The notes: generated from the sequence alone by a model not told the origin. A stretch of DNA of 64,000 nt from Macrostomum hystrix (GCA_950097015.1 CATNEN010000005.1:4393501-4457500), one strand, 5' to 3'; numbered from the stretch's first letter, positions 10,739 through 23,700 are shown. Program-made: numbers and translations.

Positions 10739-12506
10739 AGAGGCTTCAGGAGTTGTAGCTTCAGGAGATGTAGCTTCAGGAGTTGTAGCTTCAGGAGTTG
10801 TAGCTTCAGGAGTTGTAGCTTCAGGAGATGTAGCTTCAGGAGTTGGAGCTTCAGGAGATGTAGCTTCAGGAGATGTAGCTTCAGGAGATGTAGCTTCAGG
10901 AGTTGTAGCTTCAGGAGATGTAGCTTCAGGAGATGTAGCTTCAGGAGATGTAGCTTCAGGAGATGTAGCTTCTGGAGTTGTAGCTTCAGGAGATGTAGCT
11001 TCAGAAGTTGTAGCTTCAGGAGTTGTAGCTTCAGGAGTTGTAGCTTCAGGAGATGTAGCTTCAGGAGTTGGAGCTTCAGGAGATGTAGCTTCAGGAGATG
11101 TAGCTTCAGGAGATGTAGCTTCAGGAGTTGTAGCTTCAGGAGATGTAGCTTCAGGAGATGTAGCTTCAGGAGTTGTAGCTTCAGGAGATGTAGCTTCTGG
11201 AGTTGTAGCTTCAGGAGATGTAGCTTCAGAAGTTGTAGCTTCAGGAGTTGTAGCTTCAGGAGATGTAGCTTCTGGAGTTGTAGCTTCAGGAGATGTAGCT
11301 TCAGGAGTTGCAGCTTCAGGAGTTGTAGCTTCAGGAGTTGTAGCTTCAGGAGATGTAGCTTCAGGAGTTGGAGCTTCAGGAGATGTAGCTTCAGGAGATG
11401 TAGCTTCAGGAGATGTAGCTTCAGGAGTTGTAGCTTCAGGAGATGTAGCTTCAGGAGATGTAGCTTCAGGAGTTGTAGCTTCAGGAGATGTAGCTTCTGG
11501 AGTTGTAGCTTCAGGAGATGTAGCTTCAGAAGTTGTAGCTTCAGGAGTTGTAGCTTCAGGAGTTGTAGCTTCAGGAGTTGTAGCTTCAGGAGTTGTAGCT
11601 TCAGGAGATGTAGCTTCAGGAGTTGCAGCTTCAGGAGATGTAGCTTCAGGAGATGTAGCTTCAGGAGTTGTAGCTTCAGGAGTTGTAGCTTCAGGAGATG
11701 TAGCTTCAGGAGATGTAGCTTCAGGAGATGTAGCTTCAGGAGATGTAGCTTCAGGAGTTGTAGCTTCAGGAGTTGTAGCTTCAGGAGATGTAGCTTCAGG
11801 AGATGTAGCTTCAGGAGTTGTAGCTTCAGGAGATGTAGCTTCTGGAGTTGTAGCTTCAGGAGATGTAGCTTCAGAAGTTGTAGCTTCAGGAGTTGTAGCT
11901 TCAGGAGTTGTAGCTTCAGGAGATGTAGCTTCAGGAGTTGCAGCTTCAGGAGATGTAGCTTCAGGAGATGTAGCTTCAGGAGTTGTAGCTTCAGGAGTTG
12001 TAGCTTCAGGAGATGTAGCTTCAGGAGATGTAGCTTCAGGAGATGTAGCTTCAGGAGTTGTAGCTTCAGGAGTTGTAGCTTCAGGAGATGTAGCTTCAGG
12101 AGTTGTAGCTTCAGGAGATGTAGCTTCAGAAGTTGTAGCTTCAGGAGATGTAGCTTCAGGAGTTGTAGCTTCAGGAGATGTAGCTTCAGAAGTTGTAGCT
12201 TCAGGAGATGTAGCTTCAGGAGATGTAGCTTCAGGAGATGTAGCTTCAGGAGATGTAGCTTCAGGAGATGTAGCTTCAGGAGTTGTAGCTTCAGGAGTTG
12301 TAGCTTCAGGAGTTGTAGCTTCAGGAGTTGGAGCTTCAGGAGATGTAGCTTCAGGAGATGTAGCTTCAGAAGTTGTAGCTTCAGGAGTTGTAGCTTCAGG
12401 AGATGTAGCTTCAGGAGATGTAGCTTCAGGAGATGTAGCTTCAGGAGATGTAGCTTCAGGAGATGTAGCTTCAGGAGTTGTAGCTTCAGGAGTTGTAGCT
12501 TCATGA
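10739..12506. repeat. 15-bp minisatellite, about 118 copies
   Basis: Units are almost all either GTTGTAGCTTCAGGA or GATGTAGCTTCAGGA, with rare GGAGCTTC, GCAGC, CTGGA and AGAAG variants. Blocks several units long recur, for example the AGTTGGAGC marker at about 10841, 11066 and 11366. Both strands are open for about 600 codons because of the 15-bp period. The core TTCAGGAG is shared with the array at 9770-10232. Confidence 0.96.
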
Positions 12507-12798
12507 GTTGTAGCTTGTAGCTTTATGCATGTATTTTTGTCGCATTTGTAAAATTAAGCTTTTTTTCAACCTGTTATATTTTTCTGTCTTGAAGTCTCTG
12601 TGTTTTAAAATTTTATCCTACTAATGACGGTATAGCGAGAAAATGCTTGTGTCTTAAAATATAATTTTCTTCAGATGAGTGAGTTAATTATTTAGAGTAA
12701 GGCAATGTTGATTGACAACTAACTTTGCTATCTTTACCGGTCACTAAAGAATATTGCGCCAATTTGTTTTGCATCGTTTCATGATCTTGTCATTGGCT
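12507..12798. other. unique AT-rich spacer
   Basis: Short unique sequence between two arrays. I see no gene. Confidence 0.5.
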
Positions 12799-13330
12799 CT
12801 TTCTCGCAGTCTCTCTCTCTGTCTCCCTCTCTCCCTGTCTCCCTCTCTCCGTCTCCCTCTCTCCGTCTGTCTCCCTCTCTCTGTCTCCCTCTCTCCGTCT
12901 CCCTCTCTCTGTCTCCCTCTCTCCCTGTCTCCCTCTCGCTCTGTCTCCCTCTCTCTTTCTCTGTCTCCCTCTCTCTGTCTCCCTCTCCCTGTCTCCCTCT
13001 CCCTGTCTCCCTCTCCCTCTCGCTCTGTCTCCCCCTCTCTCTGTCTCCCTCTCTCCCTGTCTCCCTCTCTCCCTGTCTCCCTCTCCCTCTCTGTCTCCCT
13101 CTTTCTGTCTCCCTCTCTCTCTCTCCGTCTCCCTCTCTCCCTGTCTCCCCCTCGCTCTGTCTCCCTCTCTCCCCGTCTCCCTCTCGCTCTGTCTCCCTCT
13201 CTCTCTCTCTGTCTCCCTCTCTCCCTGTCTCCCTCTATCTGTCTCCCTCTCTCCCTGTCTCCCTCTCTCTGTCTCCCTCTCCCTGTCTCCCTCTATCTGT
13301 CTCCCCCTCCCTCTGTCTCTCTGTATCTCC
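12799..13330. repeat. polypyrimidine minisatellite (CTCCCTCTCTCTGT-like)
   Basis: Irregular repeats of CTGTCTCCCTCTCTC, essentially all pyrimidine on the plus strand for about 530 bp. Confidence 0.9.
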
Positions 13331-13755
13331 TCTCAAAGCCTTCATCATTTTCAAACCGTGTAAATAATAGTTAATCATTTAAAAAAACAGCAAGTTTATC
13401 CCCCATCGTCTCGTGCCATTTATTCACCTGTCCCATGTTACTGTGAAGAGTATACCTGCTTTTCTTAGTTTTTTCATTTTATTCTCTTAAAAAAAGCACG
13501 AAGACGATTTCTGAATAAGATTCTCTGTTTCGATTTTGTTCGTAAGAAATCTGGACTAAGCTGTGTAAAATATGGCATTGTGATTTCTTTTGTCTACTAT
13601 TGCTATTATTCTTATTTTGTGTACTGAAACTCGAGTGAAAATATTTGTACTGGCAGCACGACTTGGCGGTAACTCCCATTGCAAAATACATTGATGGAGT
13701 GCTAATCCACAACACAATGCTTTTGTAAAGTGATTTTTGCGACTTCTAATACGAA
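13331..13755. other. unique AT-rich spacer
   Basis: No gene, RNA or mobile element recognised. Confidence 0.5.
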
Positions 13756-14712
13756 TGGGATTTGAGGTAAGGAATGGGATCTGAGATAGGGAATGGGATC
13801 TGAGATAGGGAATGGGATCTGAGATAGGGAATGGGATCTGAGATAGGGAATGGGATCTGATTATGAAATGGGATCTGATTATGAAATGGGATCTGGATAG
13901 GGAATGGAATCTGATAAGGGGATGGGATCTGGATTGTGAATGGGATCTGGATAGGGAATGGGATCTGATTATGAAATGGGATCTGGATAGGGAATGGAAT
14001 TTGATAAGGGGATGGGATCGGATCTGGATTAGGAATGGGATCTGGATAGGGAATGGGATCTGAGATAGGGAATGGGATCTGAGATAGGGAATGGGATCTG
14101 AGATAGGGAATGGGATCTGGATTAGGAATGGGGTCAGTATTATAAAATGGGATCTGGATTGGGAATGGGATCTGGATTGGGAATGGGATCTAGATTGGGA
14201 ATGGGATCTGGATTGGGAATGGGATCTGAGATAGGGAATGGGATCTGGATTGGGAATGGGATCTGAGATAGGGAATGGGATCTGGATTGGGAATGGGATC
14301 TGGATTGGGAATGGGATCTGAGATAGGGAATGGGATCTGAGATAGGGAATGGGATCTGATAAGGGGTGGTATCTGGATTGGGAATGGGATCTGCATTGGG
14401 AATGGGATCTGAGATAGGGAATGGGATCTGAGATAGGGAATGGGATCTGATAAGGGGTGGTATCTGGATTGGGAATGGGATCTGCATTGGGAATGGGATC
14501 TGGATAGGGAATGGGATCTGCATTGGGAATGGGATCTGGATAGGGAATGGGATCTGCATTGGGAATGGGATCTGGATAGGGAATGGGATCTGCATTGGGA
14601 ATGGGATCTGGATAGGGAATGGGATCTGGATTGGGAATGGGGTTAGTATTATAAAACGGGATCTGGATAGGGAATGGGATCTGATAAGGGGTGGTATCTG
14701 GATTGGGAACGG
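13756..14712. repeat. 18/19-bp minisatellite
   Basis: About 52 copies of GGGAATGGGATCTGGATT (18 bp) and GGGAATGGGATCTGAGATA (19 bp), interspersed with GATAAGGGG and GATTATGAAAT variants. Longer blocks are duplicated, for example GATAAGGGGTGGTATCTGG near 14365, 14449 and 14685. Confidence 0.94.
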
Positions 14713-15654
14713 GGATACTTTTCAAAGCCGCTGTCAAGGTAGTTTACAACTACTCAAAGTTGAGCAGCTTCATCTGTCCTCTATATTTAAACAAAAATCG
14801 GATAGAAGCATTACTGTTACAGTTCTTTCTGTAATAGTACATTAAGAAAATGATGATGAGGAATAATGCATGAAGTCGTCAACGTGTTGGGTCAAATCAA
14901 AATATTTTATTAAAAACGAACTTATCAAAAAAGTGTTGTAAAAGAGAAGGTTGCATTTTGTCTCGAAAATAAAAGTTTGAAAGATGTACAGCAGTCAATA
15001 CAGTGGTAGTTTTGGATATTGGCCATTCTGTGGACTGAACAGCTGTACATTTAGTATTTAGAACTGCTATCCATCTGCCACATTATGCAAAGATATTTTA
15101 CAGCCCTGGGGTTTGAGAACCGCATCATAGTAAATTCCCTTTTTATTCGACCTCTAATTGAATCCTCATCATTTAGATTCAGCTAAGACGTCGTCATTTA
15201 GATCCCATGGGGATTAGAACACGAGGCGTTATCGGGGCTTAAGTAGCAGCTGAACTGCTCAACTACCAGTCGTGCCCCCGATCCGTTCAGCAGAAAAAAA
15301 TGGGGAATCGTCCATTTCGTATTCATCTCATTTCATTGAGTCAGCCAGTCAGACAGTGATGTGGCGGCAATGGATTTGGGAGACTTCGTCCAGGATCGGC
15401 ACGCATCTATAGACAGGGGCACAGGCGAAGGGCGACATTAATTTCCGGACATAAAGCTGCGGCTTAAACTGGAAGATTCTGGTTGAGCTTATATAGGCTA
15501 GGCAGATCTACAGAGCTCAGGATTTGAATTGAGTTGTTTATGGCTTTCTGAGCCTTATAGTTCGTCGATATCTTTCATTATTTCTGTGATAATCGAATGC
15601 AACGTCAATAAAATGTTAAATTATGTAAATAACATTCAGTTAATATTAGAAATA
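14713..15654. other. unique DNA with SINE fragments
   Basis: No gene is seen. A fragment at about 15024-15050 (TGTGGACTGAACAGCTGTAC) matches the body of SINE family B. At 15200-15285 a degraded minus-strand tRNA-like head (GGGGGCACGACTGGTAG on the minus strand) is possible. Confidence 0.45.
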
Positions 15655-16026
15655 GGTGGGGCTCGGAGGCAGAGCGGTTAACGCGTTTGCTTCTCGCACC
15701 ACGATCCCTAAGTTCGATTCCACGGCGAGGCCACATTCATTTGGGGCGCAGCCGCGGAGAGAAGGCTTGGGGGCTTGTCGTGCAATTTACGCCATTGAGG
15801 GCCAACCTCCAAGGCACAGTGAGAGTGTACACTGCCTGACGATGAGAAAGTCAGGGCAGATGTACACACCTGTGTGAGTGTGTGCCTGCGTACGGTATCT
15901 GTGTGCGTGTGTGCTCAGGAGTCAGCGAAATGGGCAGAATTGCCTCCTCGCTGGTTGCGGGTCTAGTGCCACCAAATTATGTGTCATTGCCCGCAGCCCT
16001 CCTGAAAATATTATTTTATTATTAGC
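15655..16026 (+). mobile_element. tRNA-derived SINE, family A, plus orientation (near full length)
   Basis: One of the most complete copies: tRNA-like head with GGCAGAGCGGTTAACGCG and a TTCGATTCC B box, GGGGCGCAGCCGCGGAGAG body, CGTACGGTATCTGTGTGCG, GGTTGCGGGTCTAGTG, and an ATT-rich tail. Confidence 0.85.
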
Positions 16027-16184
16027 ATTAGAAAATACCACACAGAGTAGCTCATTTACTAAATTCATAATTGGCATTTCACCAATGAACCCGAATGGGC
16101 CCTTGCATCCCTGTAAATAATCCTATTTAAAATGCCATGCAAAAGTTTCACGGATTTTCTTGTTTGACCCCCGACGAATGACAT

Positions 16185-17212
16185 TTATGCATTTAGAATG
16201 GAGGGTCAGTTGACAGCCCACGACTGACATTCCGAATTTAGAATGGAGGTCAGTTGACCCCCCACGACTGACATTCCGAATTTAGAATGGAGGTCAGTTG
16301 ACCCCCCATGAATGACATTTCCAAATTTAGAATGGAGGTCAGTTGACCCCCCATGACTGACATTTCCAAATTTAGAATGGAGGTTAGTTGACCCCCCACG
16401 ACTAACATTTCCAAATTTAGAATGGAGGGTCAGTTGACCCCCCACGTCTGAAATTTCCAAATTTAGAATGGATGGTCAATTGACCTCCCCACGACTGACA
16501 TTCCGTATTTAAAATGGATGGTCAATTGACCTCCCCACGACTGACATTCCGTATTTAGAATGGAAGGTCAGTTGACCCCCCCACGGCTGACATTTCTAAA
16601 TTTAGAATGGATGGTCAGTTGACCCCCAACGACTGACATTTCCAAATTTAGAATGGAGGGTCAATTGACGCCCCACGACTGAAATTTTAAAATTTAGAAT
16701 GGAGGGTCAATTGACCTCCCCACGACTGACATTTCCAAATTTAGAATGGAGGGTCAATTGACGCCCCACGACTTAAATTTCCAAATTTAGAATGGAGGTC
16801 AGTTGACCCCCCACGACTTAAATTTTCAAATTTCGAATGGAGGTCAGTTGACCCCCACGACTGACATTTCCAAATTTAGAATGGAGGGTCAATTGACCTC
16901 CCCACGACTGACATTTCCAAATTTAGAATGGAGGGTCAATTGACGCCCCACGACTTAAATTTCCAAATTTAGAATGGAGGTCAGTTGACCCCCCACGACT
17001 TAAATTTTCAAATTTCGAATGGAGGTCAGTTGACCCCCACGACTGACATTTCTAAATTTAGAATGGAGGGTCAGATGACCCCCCACGACTGACATTCCGT
17101 ATTTAGAATGGAGGGTCAGTTGACCCCCCACGACTGACATTTCTAAATTTAGAATGGAGGGTCAGTTGACCCCAACTACTGACATTTCCAAATTTAGAAA
17201 GGAGAGTCAAAA
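16185..17212. repeat. about 45-47-bp minisatellite
   Basis: About 22 copies of a unit made of TTTAGAATGGAGGTCAGTTG, ACCCCCCACGACTGACATTT and CCAAA. Subtypes (GGATGGTCAATTG, GACGCCCCACG) are arranged in duplicated groups, notably 16640-16860 and 16870-17060. Confidence 0.93.
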
Positions 17213-17676
17213 ATCTAAAAAAAGGGCTCGATTGAATAGTTTTACTTAGAAGAATGTTGGTATTTTTTTTAAAGGCTTCGAATCGTCCAGCGCAGAGAGT
17301 GAAAGCTGTAGCTAACATTACAATCGCTGAAACCGATTGTCCAGCAACATAAGTGCAGCATGCCTGCTAGGTCACGACTGCCACTATCAATATTTCTAAA
17401 CTGGGAGGATTCGTATGAGAGCCGAATACATCAAGTCAACTAGCTGGCTGCCTGTCAGCTTCACACTTCGCACAAATTCACTCCGTCAAAGTGTAGTGTG
17501 AGTGAATTTGAGAGGGCGTATATAGAAATGGAGATAGGCTAAAGAGGAACTAGAACCTTCCAAATCCTTTCGAATAACTAGACATTTATTTCCTCTGTTT
17601 TACGGCACCGATGAAAATTACTTGAAGGGAATAGGGACCGATGTGACAGGGGCAATTTAGTCAATTTCACTAATTG
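17213..17676. other. unique spacer
   Basis: No gene or repeat recognised. Confidence 0.5.
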
Positions 17677-18860
17677 CTTGCGAGCTGATAGTGGCTCAAT
17701 TCTGCACTCTGCATTGATAGTGGCTCAATTCTGCATTCTGCATTGATAGTGGCTCAATTCTGCACTCTGCATTGATAGTGGCTCAATTCTGCACTCTGCA
17801 TTGATAGTGGCTCAATTCTGCACTCTGCATTGATAGTGGCTCAGTTCTGCACTCTGCATTGATAGTGGCTCAATTCTGCACTCTGCATTGATAGTGGCTC
17901 AATTCTGCACTCTGCATTGATAGTGGCTCAATTCTGCACTCTGCATTGATAGTGGCTCAATTCTGCACTCTGCATTGATAGTGGCTCAATTCTGCATTCT
18001 GCATTGATAGTGGCTCAGTTCTGCATTCTGCATTGATAGTGGCTCAATTCTGCACTCTGCATTGATAGTGGCTCAATTCTGCACTCTGCATTGATAGTGG
18101 CTCAATTCTGCACTCTGCATTGATAGTGGCTCAGTTCTGCACTCTGCATTGATAGTGGCTCAGTTCTGCACTCTGCATTGATAGTGGCTCAGTTCTGCAC
18201 TCTGCATTGATAGTGGCTCAGTTCTGCACTCTGCATTGATAGTGGCTCAGTTCTGCACTCTGCATTGATAGTGGCTCAGTTCTGCACTCTGCATTGATAG
18301 TGGCTCAGTTCTGCACTCTGCATTGATAGTGGCTCAGTTCTGCACTCTGCATTGATAGTGGCTCAGTTCTGCACTCTGCATTGATAGTGGCTCAGTTCTG
18401 CACTCTGCATTGATAGTGGCTCAGTTCTGCACTCTGCATTGATAGTGGCTCAATTCTGCATTCTGCATTGATAGTGGCTCAATTCTGCACTCTGCATTGA
18501 TAGTGGCTCAATTCTGCACTCTGCATTGATAGTGGCTCAATTCTGCATTCTGCATTGATAGTGGCTCAGTTCTGCACTCTGCATTGATAGTGGCTCAATT
18601 CTGCACTCTGCATTGATAGTGGCTCAATTCTGCACTCTGCATTGATAGTGGCTCAATTCTGCACTCTGCATTGATAGTGGCTCAGTTCTGCACTCTGCAT
18701 TGATAGTGGCTCAGTTCTGCACTCTGCATTGATAGTGGCTCAGTTCTGCACTCTGCATTGATAGTGGCTCAGTTCTGCACTCTGCATTGATAGTGGCTCA
18801 ATTCTGCACTCTGCATTGATAGTGGCTCAATTCTGCACTCTGCATTGATAGTGGCTCAGT
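17677..18860. repeat. 29-bp minisatellite, about 41 copies
   Basis: Unit: TGATAGTGGCTCAATTCTGC followed by ACTCTGCAT. Two main variant sites, CAATT/CAGTT and GCACT/GCATT, occur in runs, showing block homogenisation. Confidence 0.96.
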
Positions 18861-20140
18861 GAATGCCGGAGTCGCATTGTTCTCGTACATTGAATGCTAG
18901 CTTCAGCCTTGTGTAAAAGTTATCACAAAACTTGTGCACAACAGCTTTCGTGCTTTGAGCTTCCTAGAGAAAAGCCGCGGCCTTTCTGTTCGCCGCTTTC
19001 AGTAGAAAGTCAAAGAAAAAAAGAGAAACGTGGAGAAAATTTGAAGAAAAGCGCAGGTTGCACGCAATGCTGCTACGGAAGTGTTGAGGTCAGTTAATCG
19101 AGCCGTCAAGGCCAGTGTGGCCAAGCTCAGATCTGCGTGATAATCCAGCGTAGAGCTCAGACTCATCAGAGGCTCAAGATTGAAGAGGCTGCCGGGTCTA
19201 CTGCCTTCTCTTCGATAGCCGATTCATAATTCGTTTGGCGTGTACTGTAGGCTAGCTCAATAGAGTTGGCCTGCACGGTCTAAATGGGAAGGTGGAAATT
19301 TAACTGAAAAGAGGAGGCAAAATCTCGGGCAATAAGCCAGACAGGAAGGGGTTCGGGGCTAGGATGAATCGGGAGCGAGTGTAGGGAAGTGCCGCTAAGC
19401 TCCCAGGAGATATCCTCGGCATGGCCTAATGCTTTATATGACCAGAGTGTCCTCTCAGGCAGTTCCACTCTCTCTCTCTTTCCATCGCTTCGGACTCTTC
19501 ACTTCATCCTTCGTTCAATCTGCATTACCTCCCGCTATTCCACTCACCGGTCTCTTCATCTGCTATATCCTGCTGCTACTGCTGCTGCTGCCGCTGCCGC
19601 TGCTGAGAGACGAAAGATTGAGTAAAATAGGAGAGAGAAAAGTGAAAAGTCAGAGCAGGCGGATGAGTCGAGCGGGCCGAGGGGCAGAATTTTTTATTTT
19701 ACTATTGCCGTAGGGTGAGGTGCCCACAGAGACGCGGACAGCGCAGAGTGAAGTGTCAGGACGAATAAATCTGGCGATTGTGTGGGACGGAAAGAGATTG
19801 AGTAAAAGCTCGGGGAATTACTTAGGCGTTTCCCAGCTCTGAGCCGCTAGCGAATGAACTCAATTGAGCATTTTTATTGACTGCATTAACTCTAGCGACG
19901 ACAAAAAGTCTGGTGTCATCAACTGACAAAACATTCTTTGAGCAAGAAGGTTAGCGGTTTATCATTGTCTAAATGAATAAAAAGCAATTTTTACAATGCA
20001 AAGGCATCCATTAGATAGATTAGGTATTTTCATTTCGGTTGTCAAGTACGCTTTGTGTTGTAAACCATTTTTCTAAGTTCATTTCGAACTCACTAGACTT
20101 TGTGTTACTTAGTGTGCCGAATGAAATCACTTTCTCTTTG
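18861..20140. other. unique DNA, no recognised gene
   Basis: About 1.3 kb of moderate GC. It contains a short CTG-rich microsatellite (about 19570-19606). Small ORFs here have no recognisable domain. Confidence 0.45.
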
Positions 20141-20144
20141 ATTA

Positions 20145-20936
20145 TGGAACAGTCATGGAACAGCCTGTTAGATTATGGAACAGCCTGTTAGATTATGGAA
20201 CAGCCTGTTAGATTATGGAACAGCCTGTTAGATTATGGAACAGCCTGTTAGATTATGGAACAGCCTGTTAAATTATGGAACAGCCTGTTAGATTATGGAA
20301 CAGCCTGTTAGATTATGGAACAGCCTGTTAGATTATGGAACAGCCTGTTAGATTATGGAACAGCCTGTTAGATTATGGAACAGCCTGTTAGATTATGGAA
20401 CAGCCTGTTAGATTGTGCTACAGAATGTCAGATTATGGAACAGCCTGTTAGATTATGGAACAGCCTGTTAGATTATGGAACAGCCTGTTAGATTATGGAA
20501 CAGCCTGTTAGATTATGGATCAGCCTGTTAGATTATGGAACAGCCTGTTAGATTATGGAACAGCCTGTTAGATTGTGCTACAGAATTTTAGATTATGGAA
20601 CAGCCTGTTAGTTATGGAACAGTCATGGAACAGCCTGTTAGTTATGGAACAGTCATGGAACAGCCTGTTAGATTATGGAACAGTCATGGAACAGCCTGGT
20701 AGATTATGGAACAGCCTGTTAGATTATGGAACAGCCTGTTAGTTATGGAACAGTCATGGAACAGCCTGTTAGTTATGGAACAGTCATGGAACAGCCTGTT
20801 AGATTATGGAACAGTCATGGAACAGCCTGGTAGATTATGGAACAGCCTGTTAGATTATGGAACAGCCTGTTAGATTATGGAACAGTCATGGAACAGCCTG
20901 GTAGATTATGGAACAGCCTGTTAGATTATGGAACAG
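20145..20936. repeat. 20-bp minisatellite (GATTATGGAACAGCCTGTTA)n
   Basis: About 38 copies. The left part is nearly perfect; the right part mixes in a shortened unit (GTTATGGAACAGTCATGGAA) and an internally duplicated block. Confidence 0.96.
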
Positions 20937-21275
20937 ACCGTAATATTGACAATTTATCTACTAACTGGCAGACATTTTAAGAGCTTGAGGTTAGCTTGCA
21001 TCGCTTTAGATGACACGGAAAATTCCGTTTAATGATTCCTCTTACTTATGAGACGTTGACACACCTGTCAATCAAATATTTTCATCGATTTTATGCTCTT
21101 GAGGACTAAATTGTCGCAACCTTGGAGGAAAGAGGTAGGTATTATATAAGAAGCCGTTTACAAGGAATTATGGGACAGAAACTTGACTCAAACCTTATAG
21201 CTTGTCATTCTTGCTGTGTGAAAGGTGGGGATTTGAAACAAGCGCTCTGAGCTCTGATCTTTTGATCAATTATAG
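20937..21275. other. unique spacer
   Basis: No gene or repeat recognised. Confidence 0.5.
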
Positions 21276-22388
21276 AACAAATTGAGATCCCACTGCCTTA
21301 GTTAGAGATCCCACTGCCTTAGTTGGAGATCCTACTGCCTTAGTTAGAGATCCCACTGCCTTAGTTAGAGATCCCACTGCCTTAGTTAGAGATCCCACTG
21401 CCTTAGTTAGAGATCCCACTGCCTTAGTTAGAGATCCTACTGCCTTAGTTAGAGATCCCACTGCCTTAGTTAGAGATCCCACTGCCTTAGTTAGAGATCC
21501 CACTGCCTTAGTTAGAGATCCCACTGCCTTAGTTAGAGATCCCACTGCCTTAGTTAGAGATCACACTGCCTTAGTTGGAGATCCTACTGCCTTAGTTAGA
21601 GATCCCACTGCCTTAGTTAGAGATCCCACTGCCTTAGTTAGAGATCCCACTGCCTTAGTTAGAGATCCCACTGCCTTAGTTAGAGATCCCACTGCCTTAG
21701 TTAGAGATCCCACTGCCTTAGTTAGAGATCCCACTGCCTTAGTTAGAGTTCCCACTGCCTTAGCTAGAGATCCCACTGCCTTAGTTAGAGATCCCACTGC
21801 CTTAGTTAGAGATCCCACTGCCTTAGTTAGAGATCCCACTGCCTTAGTTAGAGATCCCACTGCCTTAGTTAGAGATCCCACTGCCTTAGTTAGAGTTCCC
21901 ACTGCCTTAGCTAGAGATCCCACTGCCTTAGTTAGAGATCCCACTGCCTTAGTTAGAGATCCCACTGCCTTAGTTAGAGATCCCACTTCCCTCTTTAGAG
22001 ATCCCACTGCCTTAGCTAAAGATCCCACTGCCTTAGTTAGAGATCCCACTTCCCTCTTTAGAGATCCCACTGCCTTAGCTAAAGATCCCACTGCCTTAGT
22101 TAGAGATCCCACTTCCTTCTTTAGAGATCCCACTGCCTTAGTTAGAGATCCCACTGCCTTAGCTAGAGATCCCACTGCCTTAGTTAGAGATCCCACTGCC
22201 TTAGTTAGAGATCCCACTGCCTTAGTTAGAGATCCCACTGCCTTAGTTAGAGATCCCACTTCCCTCTTTAGAGATCCCACTGCCTTAGCTAAAGATCCCA
22301 CTGCCTTAGTTAGAGATCCCACTTCCCTCTTTAGAGATCCCACTGCCTTAGCTAGAGATCCCACCGCCTTAGTTGGAGATCCCAAGTA
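21276..22388. repeat. 21-bp minisatellite, about 53 copies
   Basis: Unit: GATCCCACTGCCTTAGTTAG plus A. Variants are TTAGCTAGA, TTAGCTAAA and ACTTCCCTCTTTAGA, the last clustered at the right end. The minus strand reads SLTKAVG repeats, an artefact of the 21-bp period. Confidence 0.96.
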
Positions 22389-23124
22389 GACGTACATGTA
22401 GATCCCACATTGCCTTACACAATTATCCCGCTGCCTCTTGGAAAGATCCCAAAAAATTCCGTAGTCCATTCTTAGAATCTAATTATTTCCTCGTTAAGTA
22501 TTTCCCTAGCAACAAAGTGAGACACATCTTTTAGCCTAATTAGGGGCACAGATTGCATAGACCCTGACCCTGTTAAAGTGGTCTACCAAATGGGCAATAG
22601 GCATGATAGGCTACCACAGGATGATAGGCACACAGTAAAATTACATTAAATTTGCATATACGTCAGGTTCAAAGGGTAATCTCTATCCCAAAGGCCTTTT
22701 AATGCTTCTAATTTCCTTGTAATCCGTGCAGCCAGATTTTTTCGTTTGAAGTCATTTTTTTCTGCAATCCGAAGATCATTTTTCCCAGTACCTTAGCTCG
22801 ACTACAGAGAAACGAAAATAGGCAGGCACCGACACATTCGGGTGACTGACTGAAGGACAGTTGATCAGATAAATCGATTTCACTTCTTTTAGGAGGATCA
22901 CCTTCAGCTTTAGGAAGCAGAAATTCGTGAGATAATGTCGATAGTACCTGTCGGTTCGCTCATCAGACGCTCACAATATAGATTATTCCCATATCATCCT
23001 ATTGGTTTGTTAGTTTTCACTCTAAACTGTCAAGTGTATTCGCTCTTGAATTCATGCTTAGCATCTCTCCACTTACACTTCCCTTCCGCATGTTACTACG
23101 TCTATTTTTATCATTCATTCCTCT
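22389..23124. other. unique spacer
   Basis: AT-rich, no gene recognised. Confidence 0.5.
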
Positions 23125-23700
23125 AAAACATCCCTTCTCCCATCCTTATCTCCCACATCCCTTTCTCCACATCCTTATCTCCCACATCCCTTTCTCCCCA
23201 TCCTTATCTCCCACATCCCTTCCTCCCTTTCCTTATCTCCCACATCCCTTCATCCCCATCCTTATCTCCCACGTCCCTTCCTCCCCATCCTTATCTCCCA
23301 CATCCCTTCCTCCCCATCCTTATCTCCTACATCCCTTCCTCCTCATCCTTATCTCCCACATCCCTTCCTCCCCTTCCTTATCTCCCACATCCCTCCTCCC
23401 CATCCATATCTCCCACGTCCGTTCCTTCTCATCCTTATCTCTCACATCCGTTCCTCCCCTTCCTGGTCTCCCACATCCCTTCCACCCCATCCTTATCTCC
23501 CACATCCCTTCCTTCTCATCCTTATCTCTCACATCCGTTCCTCCCCTTCCTGGTCTCTCAGATCCCTTCCTCCCCATTCTTATATCCCACATCCCTTCCT
23601 CCCAACCCTTATCTCTTACATCCTTTCCTCCACATCCTTATCTCCCACGTCCTTTCCTCCACATCCTTATCTCCCACATCCCTTTCTCCCCATACTTCGA
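23125..23700 (+). repeat. 29-bp minisatellite, pyrimidine strand on plus (left arm of inverted pair)
   Basis: About 19 copies of CTCCCACATCCCTTCCTCCC followed by CATCCTTAT, moderately diverged. It is the reverse complement of the array at 24575-25205. Confidence 0.93.

Noticed and set aside
10661..12520. 600-codon ORFs on both strands (CSFRS... and LLKLH...)
   Set aside because: Produced by the 15-bp period of the minisatellite; no flanking coding sequence or splice signals.
15655..15730. Functional Ser/Leu tRNA gene
   Set aside because: The head is shared by all family A SINE copies and lacks a closed cloverleaf.
17677..18860. CRISPR-like 29-bp direct repeats
   Set aside because: Units are directly abutting with no spacers, and the window is eukaryotic. 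The same applies to the 35-bp array at 63589.
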